A stretch of DNA of 11,121 nt. Source: Patescibacteria group bacterium. GTDB taxonomy: Bacteria > Patescibacteriota > Gracilibacteria > UM-FILTER-43-11. The position numbers were made by a program, and so were the translations under genes. Shown here piece by piece: positions 1 to 6,902 of the stretch. The notes under the pieces were generated by a model that was not told the DNA's origin, did not search any database, and saw nothing but the letters and a program-made list of their open reading frames with translations. How positions within the stretch are numbered: the stretch's first letter is position 1; each line of letters starts with the position of its first letter. The stretch spans positions 1 through 11,121 of the forward strand of contig JAJDCF010000011.1 in the NCBI GenBank assembly GCA_029260955.1, given 5' to 3'.

Positions 1-608
1 TCCACCAGGAAGGCGACGTTTTAACTCACTCCTTCAAAGCTCTCCACGACATGCCAGAAAAGTGGGCAAGTCTTGATCTTTGCTGGGCAATCTTTTTGCA
101 CGATATAGGCAAGCCGGCTAAATACGAACTAAAGCCAGATCGCATTCACTTCGACGGCCACGCCGAACTTTCCGCCCAAATCGCTCGTAAAATCCTAAAA
201 GGTCTCAAATTTCCTAAAGCCATTGTTACAAAGGTTACCTGGCTCATAGACCACCACATGACGGTCGGCTTTATTCCCAAAATGAAGCGAGTAAGCCAAG
301 TAAACCTCTTTTTGCACCCATGGTTCGAAGACCTTATGAGACTGCATTATTGTGATGAGCACGGCAGTATTCCAATCGATCTGAGCCTGTACGAGACCAA
401 TATGAAACTCTTTACCGAGTTCAAAAACGAAAAGCTACTCGAAGATCACTTTCGACCCATGTTAAACGGCGACGAAATCATGAAGCTCACCGGCCTAAAG
501 CCCGGCCCCGAAGTCCAGGACATTCTAAATGCCCTCCGCGAAGCTCAGATAGAAGGCGAGGTGAAGAACGAAAAAGAGGCGGAAGATTTTGTGAAAAACT
601 TAAGATAA
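1..608 (+). CDS. cca: CCA-adding tRNA nucleotidyltransferase / poly(A) polymerase family, C-terminal part (5' truncated by window)
   Basis: The open frame runs in from the window edge (first full codon at position 3), so the ATG at 51 is internal. The visible 201 residues are the HD domain and C-terminal tail of a class II tRNA nucleotidyltransferase, which adds or repairs the 3' CCA of tRNAs. Seen: HQEGDV at the left edge, then LHDIGKP (the HD metal motif), DGHAELSA, IDHHM, and the typical tail LNGDEIMKLTGLKPGPE...ILNALREAQIEGEV followed by KEAEDFV. The nucleotidyl-transfer head lies outside the window, so CCA-adding cannot be told from poly(A) polymerase activity, although the PGPE/EAQ.EGEV tail favours CCA-type enzymes. 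The last ten codons (579-608) recur at 2428-2457 behind the next gene, suggesting that the 3' end was duplicated or replaced by an insertion. Confidence 0.88.
   Translation, partial: HQEGDVLTHSFKALHDMPEKWASLDLCWAIFLHDIGKPAKYELKPDRIHFDGHAELSAQIARKILKGLKFPKAIVTKVTWLIDHHMTVGFIPKMKRVSQVNLFLHPWFEDLMRLHYCDEHGSIPIDLSLYETNMKLFTEFKNEKLLEDHFRPMLNGDEIMKLTGLKPGPEVQDILNALREAQIEGEVKNEKEAEDFVKNLR
579..608 (+). repeat. Direct repeat copy 1: 3' end of the cca-family gene
   Basis: The last ten codons of the tRNA nucleotidyltransferase (A-E-D-F-V-K-N-L-R-stop) match 2428-2457 (A-E-A-F-V-K-K-L-G-stop) at 24 of 30 bases by my count, including the exact blocks GCGGAAG and TTTGTGAAAAA. The A-rich stretch just before each copy is also alike. 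The two copies bracket the 572-residue gene. Confidence 0.6.
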
Positions 609-637
609 TTAGCTAATATTGAGTAATATATAAGTTC

Positions 638-666
638 TTGCAGTACTAGTCTTTTTATAGTATAAT
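638..666 (+). promoter_or_regulatory. Sigma70-type promoter for the 572-residue gene
   Basis: TTGCAG (638-643), a 17-bp spacer and a perfect TATAAT (661-666). Transcription would begin near 673, leaving a leader of about 30 nt before the ATG at 703. No good Shine-Dalgarno sequence is seen. The promoter lies inside the segment bounded by the direct repeats, so the putative insert carries its own promoter. Confidence 0.7.
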
Positions 667-702
667 GCTATTAGCGCTCTTTTTTGAAAATCCCGAATAC
701 GT

Positions 703-2421
703 ATGACCTCTAATAGTACCAACACAGCTAGTGCTTACGACGATCAGGAGCCAAATGCAGCAAAAAAAACTCCCGCCGACGGAGCGCGCACCGATGTAAC
801 AGAGGTTCTCAATCCTCCCCAGTCAGAAGAATCTGCTGAAATGCTACAGAATGATAAAATATGTATCAGTGGATATGAATATGATGGATATACCATTCAA
901 TATTATAGTCAAAGCAGAAAGGCAATCTCTATTGCAGATCATAGAAATAGGCGTGGTATGGCAGTAATGTCTTTTGATATACCCATAGACCACCTTGCTG
1001 CAGGCATGAAGGCCAAGAGAGAAAGTATGATGCAACCTCTCGAAAAAGGGCAGCCAGTATTGGCGATGACTTCCGATGGAAAGCTTCGTGAAGGATGGAA
1101 GTATAGACCGCATCCTATAGATTCTAATGCGGTTGTACTTGAGGGTGAGAAAGAAGGCCAACGGGCATATACAACTTATTCCCATGAATTGTTGTTGCAG
1201 CAGGAAATAGCCATGGTTGAAGTTGTTGCCGAATATACAAAATCGGATTTTGAAATGCTTTCCACAAGTTCGGGGGATTTAGAAGGTGGTTGGCGTGTAA
1301 CCAATATAATTGATCCGGAAACTAAAAAGCTCAGAGTTTTTAATGAAGGCACTGGACAAGAAAAACTTTTTGATAGCGTGGATCATTTTTTAATAGAAGT
1401 TAATGCGGCTGACAGAGAAGTCAGACTAAAGGCAGCGATAGCAGAGGCAAGTGAAAAAAACAAAATAGAAGCCAAAAGACGCAAAATAGCAGACAAGGTT
1501 CCGCACCATGTAGCTTACACCGTACAGGTAGGATTTGGTGCAGATACATCTGAAAGAGCCAAACTGGATAAGTACAAGGGGAGGACGAAAATCACAAGTA
1601 CAAGTGAATATATTGATGGGCAAGTATATATGCCAAAATCCCTGGAAGAAATACAAGAGGCAATTGTTGTTGATACGGGGATAAAGCCCGATGGAACTTA
1701 TGAAGACCCTGTTCTTGTGAGTTATATTGATGAAATGTTTCAACATCTTGCTCCCAAGTGGCACAGAAGCAATCTGACGCCTGAACACGTGCTGAAGAAG
1801 ATGGCTAAAAAGATTCAATCGGATTTCCCATATTCCCATAGAATGCGCAACAAAGATGGATATGCCATAGGAAAATACAAACCGGGCAAAGAGTGTTATC
1901 TTGGTGAATTCATGAAAAAGGGCAGAGATTCGGACATGGTGTGCAGGCACATGGGCCTTCTTGCTGCAATTATCATTGAAAAGATCAAGGCCGATCCTCA
2001 GCACAGTGGGTTATTGCCTACCGATTTGAGATCTAATTTTATGGGGGAGCAGTCTAAATCAAAAAATAATCGAAGTGGCCATGCATATGCCATCGTTGCA
2101 TCTCCTTCACAACAAGGAAGGAAGTATTATTATTTAGATCCTGCAAATGGTGGAAGGCCAATGCAGGAAATTGGCGTGGATTTGACCAAACACGATATGG
2201 ATAAGAGCGAAGCGCGCTATCTTTTTTCACTTTTGCGAACCATATTTAATAGTCCTGACGACCTTACCAATGTACCTTTTCTGAAAAGGGTGTTTAATTC
2301 CGAAGAAGCAAATCCGGCTTTGGAAAAAATAGCTAGAAATGCGTTTTACGCTACAAAAGATGCTAGATCAAAGGCTGCTGTTAAAGCATTAAGAAGGCAC
2401 ATGGGCTTTTCTGAATACTAA
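703..2421 (+). CDS. Unrecognised protein with three SH3-like repeats and a transglutaminase-like Cys-His-Asp domain
   Basis: I do not recognise this 572-residue protein as a named family. After a low-complexity polar N-terminus (1-50) come three related segments of about 50 residues (roughly 52-101, 117-168 and 183-233). They share a G-W/Y-x-Y/V core, a hydrophobic strand and a closing Y/F-S/D-x-x-x-L-L pattern, resembling small SH3-like beta barrels. A charged, probably helical linker (238-265) follows. The C-terminal part (about 335-485) has the order and spacing of a transglutaminase/papain-like fold: Cys414 at the start of a hydrophobic helix (VCRHMGLLAA), His460 (SGHAYAIV) and Asp479 (YYYLDPANG). 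There is no signal peptide or membrane segment, so it is probably cytosolic. It could be a cysteine protease, a cross-linking or deamidating enzyme, or a non-catalytic relative. It is visibly more AT-rich than the flanking tRNA gene and dnaE, and is bracketed by direct repeats of its neighbour's 3' end, consistent with recent acquisition. Confidence 0.7.
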   Translation: MTSNSTNTASAYDDQEPNAAKKTPADGARTDVTEVLNPPQSEESAEMLQNDKICISGYEYDGYTIQYYSQSRKAISIADHRNRRGMAVMSFDIPIDHLAAGMKAKRESMMQPLEKGQPVLAMTSDGKLREGWKYRPHPIDSNAVVLEGEKEGQRAYTTYSHELLLQQEIAMVEVVAEYTKSDFEMLSTSSGDLEGGWRVTNIIDPETKKLRVFNEGTGQEKLFDSVDHFLIEVNAADREVRLKAAIAEASEKNKIEAKRRKIADKVPHHVAYTVQVGFGADTSERAKLDKYKGRTKITSTSEYIDGQVYMPKSLEEIQEAIVVDTGIKPDGTYEDPVLVSYIDEMFQHLAPKWHRSNLTPEHVLKKMAKKIQSDFPYSHRMRNKDGYAIGKYKPGKECYLGEFMKKGRDSDMVCRHMGLLAAIIIEKIKADPQHSGLLPTDLRSNFMGEQSKSKNNRSGHAYAIVASPSQQGRKYYYLDPANGGRPMQEIGVDLTKHDMDKSEARYLFSLLRTIFNSPDDLTNVPFLKRVFNSEEANPALEKIARNAFYATKDARSKAAVKALRRHMGFSEY

Positions 2422-2427
2422 AAAAAA

Positions 2428-2457
2428 GCGGAAGCGTTTGTGAAAAAGTTAGGCTGA
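2428..2457 (+). pseudogene. Direct repeat copy 2: orphaned tail of the cca-family gene
   Basis: Directly behind the stop of the 572-residue gene (2419-2421) and an A-run lies a ten-codon fragment, A-E-A-F-V-K-K-L-G-stop. It is homologous to the authentic end of the tRNA nucleotidyltransferase at 579-608. It has no start codon or upstream coding part. The simplest reading is the original 3' end of that gene, displaced by an insert that supplied a replacement tail. It overlaps the 3' end of the minus-strand gene at 2449-2832 by nine bases. Confidence 0.55.
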
Positions 2458-2832
2458 AGCCTTGCCCCTGGCTTGATCGAAAGCTGCCTGTAAATCTTCT
2501 GCCAGTTTTTCGGCTTCATCGGAATCGTCATCCATGGGATCAAAATAGAACTGGATCATCCCCACGCCTGAATTTTCTGCGGTGCCTGATTTAAAAACCA
2601 CTCCACTATCTATGTTTATTACCCAAACGTCATATAGAACTTCTTCGGCTTCATTTGTTACTTGCCATAGGTCCGCATCGCCGTCGTAGGTTTGGGCGAG
2701 TACTTCTTCTGGAGTGGTTGTTGCACCAAAACATAGCATTCCAGCTAGCACAATTTGTTCTTTTTGGACTTCGCCTAAGTCTTTTAGGTTATCTTTCGTG
2801 ATTTTTTGAAGATTTTGGAATTTCAGAGGCAT
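2449..2832 (-). CDS. Small acidic hypothetical protein (127 aa)
   Basis: I do not recognise a family. The 127-residue product is soluble-looking: a helical N-terminus with Lys/Leu (1-30), a short hydrophobic segment QIVLAGMLCFGA (26-37), a central alternating-hydrophobic part suggesting beta strands (LYDVWVINIDSGVVF, 66-80, and GMIQFYFDP, 91-99), and a very acidic C-terminal helix beginning DDDSDEAEKLAEDL. The segment 26-37 is too short for a membrane helix. It starts at the ATG at 2832 behind a good promoter (2862-2890) and has no clear Shine-Dalgarno. It is transcribed away from dnaE and runs tail-to-tail into the orphaned tRNA-gene tail. Coding status rests on the clean frame, the promoter and the protein-like composition. 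Confidence 0.65.
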   Translation of the reverse strand: MPLKFQNLQKITKDNLKDLGEVQKEQIVLAGMLCFGATTTPEEVLAQTYDGDADLWQVTNEAEEVLYDVWVINIDSGVVFKSGTAENSGVGMIQFYFDPMDDDSDEAEKLAEDLQAAFDQARGKASA

Positions 2833-2861
2833 ATTTTTTCATTAAATATTACTTGTTGCTC

Positions 2862-2890
2862 AGTATATTGTGTTAATCTAAAGTCCGCAA
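2862..2890 (-). promoter_or_regulatory. Sigma70-type promoter for the 127-residue gene
   Basis: Reading the minus strand, TTGCGG (2890-2885) and TATACT (2867-2862) are separated by exactly 17 bp. The predicted start is near 2855, giving a leader of about 20 nt to the ATG at 2832. It lies in the 74-bp divergent region shared with dnaE (start 2907), whose own promoter is not obvious. Initiation here could interfere with dnaE transcription. Confidence 0.6.
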
Positions 2891-2906
2891 TTCAAGCTTT
2901 TTCTTC

Positions 2907-5900
2907 ATGTCCGAATCCAAGTTCGTCAATCTTCACGTTCACACCTTTTATTCCATTCTGGATGGTCTTTCAAAACCGGAAGAATACGTGAAAAAAGCCA
3001 AAGAACAGGGGATGTCGGCCATCGCGATCACCGATCACGGTACCATGCACGGGGCCATCGAGTTTTTTAAGGCATGCAAGCAGCACAACATCAAACCCAT
3101 CCTTGGTCTCGAGGTTTACATTGCCTTTAACAAGCTCACGGACAAGCGTCATCAAATTGACAACAAGCGCACGCACGCGGTGCTTTTGGCCGAAACTCAG
3201 GAGGGTTATGAGAACCTTTTAGCCATGGCTACTACAGCTAGTTTGGAAGGTTATTACTACAAGCCTCGTGTCGATTGGGAGCTCATGAAAAAGCACTCCA
3301 AGGGCCTCATCGCGCTTTCTGGTTGCATGCAGGGTGATGTGCCGCAAGCTGTTTTGAACAGCGATACCGGTCGCGCCAAAGAGATGGTAGAACGCTTTCA
3401 GTCCGTCTTCGGAAAAGAAAATTTCTACCTGGAGCTCATGCACCACCCGGCTCTCACTCAGCAACGAACCATTAACGAGGGCCTAATAAAACTTGGCAAA
3501 GAGCTCGACGTGCCAGTGGTGGCTACTTCTGATGTGCATTACGTGAATCCCGAGGACAACGTGGCCCAGGACATCATGACTTGCATCGCTTCTGCCCGAA
3601 ACATAGACGATATGGGGCGTTTTAGCATGATGAACGCAGATTATTCGATGCACGATCCAAAGGCCATCATCGACTACTTCAAAGATACTCCCGAAGCTAT
3701 CGAAAATACTCTCAAAATTGCGGAACGTTGCAATGTTGATTTTGAGTTTGAGACCTATCGTATTCCGACCTTCCCAACGCCAGAAGAGAAGACAGATCAA
3801 CAGTACATGCAGGAGCTTTGCTTTCAGGGATTGATTACCAAATACAGCCTTGCCGAAAAGGGATGCGAAAGCGAAAAAGATGTTCTCGAGTCCAAAGATG
3901 ACTATGTTAAAGGTCTTCGCGAACGGCTTGAGTACGAGCTTAAAATCATCTCAGACATGGGCTTTATCGGATACTTCCTGATTGTTTGGGATTTTGTGAA
4001 ATGGGCCAAAGACCGCGAAATCATCGTGGGACCGGGTCGTGGTTCAGCGGCTGGAGCATTGGTTTCTTACTGTCTCGACATCACCACCATCGATCCGCTC
4101 AAATACAACCTGCTCTTCGAACGCTTCCTGAATCCAGCTCGTATCAGTATGCCTGATATCGACCTCGATTTTGCGGATAACCGTCGTGACGAAGTCATCG
4201 ATTATGTAGCCCAAAAGTATGGCAGAGATCGAGTTGCTCAAATCTGTACCTTCGGAACTTTGGCTGCCAGAGCGGCGATCAAAGACGTTGGGCGTACCAT
4301 GGGTATTCCTTTTGCCAAGATGAATGAGTTCGTAAAACTTGTTCCTGACCGTCCCGGAACCACTCTTGAAGAGGCCATGGAAAAATCTTCTGAGCTTCGC
4401 GAGGCCGTCGAAAAAGATGAAACGTTTCAGGAGGTTATGGAGAGTGCTTTCAAGCTTGAAGGGGCTGTCCGCCACATATCGGTACATGCTTGTGCGGTGG
4501 TGATCGCCGATGAACCACTGACTAAATATACCGCCCTGATGCATCCACCAAAAGACGATCAGGGGCTTATTACTCAGTATTCCGCCAAGCCGCTTGAAGC
4601 TCTGGGACTGCTTAAAATGGACTTCTTGGGCCTAAAGAACCTGACCATTTTGCAAACAACCCTAAAAATCATTGAGCGTACGAAAGGGGATACCATCAAC
4701 CTCAAAAAGATCGCCATCGACGACAAAAAAGCTTACGCCCTGATGGCCCGGGGAGAAACGACGGGAGTATTCCAGCTGGAATCTGCCGGTATGAAGCGCT
4801 ATCTAAAAGAACTCCGCCCCACCGAATTCGAGGACATCATCGCCATGGTTTCACTTTACCGTCCTGGTCCGATGGAATGGATTCCTGACTACATCGCCGG
4901 TAAACACGGTCGTAAACGCGCAGAATACGCCCATCCTTCGCTCGAACCCATTCTTAAAACAACTTACGGAATTGCAATTTACCAGGAGCAAATCCTCCAA
5001 ATCGCACAGGTTTTTGGAGGCTTCAGCTTAGGCGAGGCTGACCTCTTGCGTCGCGCCATCGGTAAAAAGATTGCATCTGAACTCGAAGCTCAGCGCGAAA
5101 AATTCATAGATGGGGCTATCAAAAAAGGACACCCAAAGAACTTGGCTATCGAGATCTTCGAAAAGGTTATCGAGCCTTTCGCGGGCTATGGTTTCAACAA
5201 ATCTCACGCGGCCTGTTACGCCATGATTGCCTATCAAACGGCTTACCTAAAGGCTCGCTACCCCACTGAATTCATGACCGCGCTCATGTCCGCTGACTCC
5301 GATAACACCGATCGCATCGTTATCGAAATCGGCGAATGTGAGGAAATGGGCATTCGAGTACTTCCTCCTAATGTGAACGAATCTCGTTCCAATTTCACCG
5401 TGGTGGAAGACGGCAAAATTCGCTTTGGACTTTCCGCCATCAAGGGGCTTGGGGCTGGTTCGGTTAAAAAAATCATCGAATCTCGCGAAGCAGAAGACCG
5501 CCCTTTCGACAGTATCGAGGATTTCGCCAAACGGGCGCCATCCAAAATTCTCAACAAAAAAACCATCGAGGCTCTGGCCTTTAGTGGGGCAATGGACGTT
5601 TTCGGCGAACGCCGCCAGATTGGACTAAATGTAGAAGCGATTGCAGATTTTGCTAAGACAGCATCTGGAAGCACGATGGTTGGACAAGCAGGTCTTTTCG
5701 ACTCAATGGGGGATGATGCACCCGTTGATCAGCTTCGACTCGAAGAGCTGGAAGCCGCGACAGATAGCCAAAAATTGGCTTGGGAAAAGGAATATCTTGG
5801 TCTGTATGTATCATCTCATCCGCTAGTTGGCCTGTCACAATATTTCCAACGAAAAGTAATTCCACTCGAAAAATTGCATACAAAAACAGTCGGCAGTCCT

Positions 5901-6506
5901 ATTCGTGTATGCGGTATGGTTACTAGTTTTAGAAAAATCACCACAAAAAAAGGTGATATGATGGCTATCATTCATATCGAAGATACAACAGGTAAAAGTG
6001 AGATAGTTGCCTTTCCAAAAAGTTACGCAAAATTGGCCAGTGAGCTAATTGAAGGGCGTATTTTAATCGTCCATGGCAAACTAGACAAGCGTATGGGTGA
6101 CATGCAAGTAGTTGTCAATAATGTTGAAGGAATGACCCTCGAAGAACTGCAAGAGTTAGCCAAAAAGGAGGGATTGTGGACAGATGGCGAAAAAGTCAGT
6201 CGCCCGTCCAGACACGATGTCGAAGATGAGATAATCGCCGAAGCCGAAGAGGTGATGAAGATTGACGATGCCCAGGTCACCACTCTCGAAAACGATTCAC
6301 TTTTCGTAAATAAGAAGGCACATCAAATCATCCTTCCTCGCGATATGGATAAGGACTTTTATACCGAGCTAAAAATCCTCCTCGAAAAACACCCTGGAAC
6401 AGACGACCTGGAGCTAGTAATTGGCGACAAGGTACTACCTTTGCCAATGAAAGCCGAATGGAATGAAAAACTGCAGCTTGAGGTTAACGAAATGATTGAC
6501 AAATAG
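2907..6506 (+). CDS. dnaE: DNA polymerase III alpha subunit (replicative polymerase, DnaE type)
   Basis: This is the catalytic subunit of the replicative DNA polymerase, 1199 residues and close to the usual DnaE length. Domains in order: an N-terminal PHP domain (1 to about 215) with all nine expected metal-ligand positions (His10, His12, Asp19, His44, Glu69, His90, Cys140, Asp209, His211); a palm with GPGRGSAAGA and PDIDLDF, supplying Asp417 and Asp419, and Asp572 in KMDFLGL; fingers ending in GYGFNKSHAACYAMIAYQTA; a helix-hairpin-helix region (about 820-915, LSAIKGLGAGSVKKI); a clamp-binding motif QAGLF (927-931); an OB fold (about 996-1075); and an acidic C-terminal extension. No exonuclease insertion is present, which excludes PolC. 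The start is the first ATG of the frame ahead of the conserved F-V-x-L-H-V-H strand; no Shine-Dalgarno is visible. The intact PHP site suggests PHP-based 3'-5' proofreading. Confidence 0.98.
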   Translation: MSESKFVNLHVHTFYSILDGLSKPEEYVKKAKEQGMSAIAITDHGTMHGAIEFFKACKQHNIKPILGLEVYIAFNKLTDKRHQIDNKRTHAVLLAETQEGYENLLAMATTASLEGYYYKPRVDWELMKKHSKGLIALSGCMQGDVPQAVLNSDTGRAKEMVERFQSVFGKENFYLELMHHPALTQQRTINEGLIKLGKELDVPVVATSDVHYVNPEDNVAQDIMTCIASARNIDDMGRFSMMNADYSMHDPKAIIDYFKDTPEAIENTLKIAERCNVDFEFETYRIPTFPTPEEKTDQQYMQELCFQGLITKYSLAEKGCESEKDVLESKDDYVKGLRERLEYELKIISDMGFIGYFLIVWDFVKWAKDREIIVGPGRGSAAGALVSYCLDITTIDPLKYNLLFERFLNPARISMPDIDLDFADNRRDEVIDYVAQKYGRDRVAQICTFGTLAARAAIKDVGRTMGIPFAKMNEFVKLVPDRPGTTLEEAMEKSSELREAVEKDETFQEVMESAFKLEGAVRHISVHACAVVIADEPLTKYTALMHPPKDDQGLITQYSAKPLEALGLLKMDFLGLKNLTILQTTLKIIERTKGDTINLKKIAIDDKKAYALMARGETTGVFQLESAGMKRYLKELRPTEFEDIIAMVSLYRPGPMEWIPDYIAGKHGRKRAEYAHPSLEPILKTTYGIAIYQEQILQIAQVFGGFSLGEADLLRRAIGKKIASELEAQREKFIDGAIKKGHPKNLAIEIFEKVIEPFAGYGFNKSHAACYAMIAYQTAYLKARYPTEFMTALMSADSDNTDRIVIEIGECEEMGIRVLPPNVNESRSNFTVVEDGKIRFGLSAIKGLGAGSVKKIIESREAEDRPFDSIEDFAKRAPSKILNKKTIEALAFSGAMDVFGERRQIGLNVEAIADFAKTASGSTMVGQAGLFDSMGDDAPVDQLRLEELEAATDSQKLAWEKEYLGLYVSSHPLVGLSQYFQRKVIPLEKLHTKTVGSPIRVCGMVTSFRKITTKKGDMMAIIHIEDTTGKSEIVAFPKSYAKLASELIEGRILIVHGKLDKRMGDMQVVVNNVEGMTLEELQELAKKEGLWTDGEKVSRPSRHDVEDEIIAEAEEVMKIDDAQVTTLENDSLFVNKKAHQIILPRDMDKDFYTELKILLEKHPGTDDLELVIGDKVLPLPMKAEWNEKLQLEVNEMIDK

Positions 6507-6523
6507 AATTAAAGTGGTATACT
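6496..6523 (+). promoter_or_regulatory. Strong promoter inside the 3' end of dnaE
   Basis: A perfect -35 box TTGACA (6496-6501) lies in the last codons of dnaE, followed by a 16-bp spacer and an extended -10, TGGTATACT (core TATACT, 6518-6523). The predicted start is near 6530. The transcript would begin at a small hairpin, AGTGA-GTTT-TCACT (6528-6541), which may protect the 5' end. It serves the small membrane protein at 6561. Confidence 0.75.
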
Positions 6524-6560
6524 AATCAGTGAGTTTTCACTCCAGCCTGGAGGTTTTTCA

Positions 6561-6746
6561 ATGAGCAGTGGAGTACTCATCCTGGTCGGTGTGTTGGTCG
6601 TTTTGACCATCGTGCTGCTGGTCTACAAAGTGCTCAAAGGCGCCGCGGTCTTAGGACTCGTGGCTGCCTGCATCTACGTAGGCTACGCGTACGTCCTCCC
6701 CCTGTGGGAGGCACACGTCACCCCCCTTGTCAGCCGCTTTCTCTAG
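6561..6746 (+). CDS. Small two-helix membrane protein (61 aa)
   Basis: I do not recognise a family. The 61 residues contain two hydrophobic segments (about 4-22, SGVLILVGVLVVLTIVLLV, and 28-47) joined by a short YKVLKG loop. This predicts a hairpin integral membrane protein with a short C-terminal tail (LWEAHVTPLVSRFL). The ATG at 6561 has a textbook ribosome-binding site, GGAGG at 6551-6555, six bases upstream, which is rare in this window, and a near-consensus promoter at 6496-6523. High expression is inferred. The coding sequence is clearly more GC-rich than dnaE and favours C/G third positions. A strong hairpin (6760-6787) follows the stop. The function is unknown; such peptides can be stress or envelope proteins or type I toxins, but nothing here proves either. 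Confidence 0.7.
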   Translation: MSSGVLILVGVLVVLTIVLLVYKVLKGAAVLGLVAACIYVGYAYVLPLWEAHVTPLVSRFL

Positions 6747-6759
6747 TGGCTGATTCCGC

Positions 6760-6795
6760 CCGCCGGCTCTTCCCCAGGAGTCGGCGGCCCTTTCA
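6760..6795 (+). terminator. GC-rich hairpin, likely terminator of the 61-aa gene
   Basis: CCGCCGGCTC (6760-6769) pairs with GAGTCGGCGG (6778-6787) over ten positions, nine Watson-Crick and one G-U, with an 8-nt loop. A short pyrimidine run (CCCTTTC) follows rather than a full U-tract, so termination may be partial, or the stem may mainly protect the 3' end. It begins 13 bases after the stop codon. Confidence 0.5.
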
Positions 6796-6854
6796 AATTA
6801 TTGAGTCCAAAATTGAATCCAAAAAGTATGCCACCCCAGGCATATCTCTTTTTG

Positions 6855-6898
6855 CCAACATTGACCCAGCCATGTTCCAGCAATGCTCCAGCATTGTT
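6855..6898. repeat. Four contiguous 11-bp tandem repeats
   Basis: Four head-to-tail 11-mers are seen: CCAACATTGAC (6855-6865), CCAGCCATGTT (6866-6876), CCAGCAATGCT (6877-6887) and CCAGCATTGTT (6888-6898). A related unit, CCAATATTGCC, follows at 6902-6912, three bases out of register. Units 3 and 4 also form a perfect inverted repeat, CAATGCT-CC-AGCATTG (6881-6896). The 11-bp period would place one site per helical turn. They lie between the convergent 61-aa gene and the recombinase gene, with no coding frame of note. The function is unknown. Confidence 0.55.
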
Positions 6899-6902
6899 TC
6901 AC

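Noticed and set aside
844..2004. Long minus-strand open frames opposite the 572-residue gene
   Set aside because: They are shadows of the plus-strand gene, with low-complexity, Cys/His/Phe-rich translations and no promoter or ribosome-binding site.
2451..2462. AGGCT-GA-AGCCT as a bidirectional terminator between convergent genes
   Set aside because: A 5-bp stem with a 2-base loop cannot form a proper RNA hairpin and has no U-tract.
2851..2878. A stretch resembling a chromosomal dif site (ACTT... GTATATT.TGTTAA) upstream of dnaE, tempting because a Xer-type gene is nearby
   Set aside because: Only about 16 of 28 positions fit the Bacillus dif sequence, the inner left arm does not match, and the two arms are not inverted relative to each other. 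The right part is explained by the minus-strand promoter.
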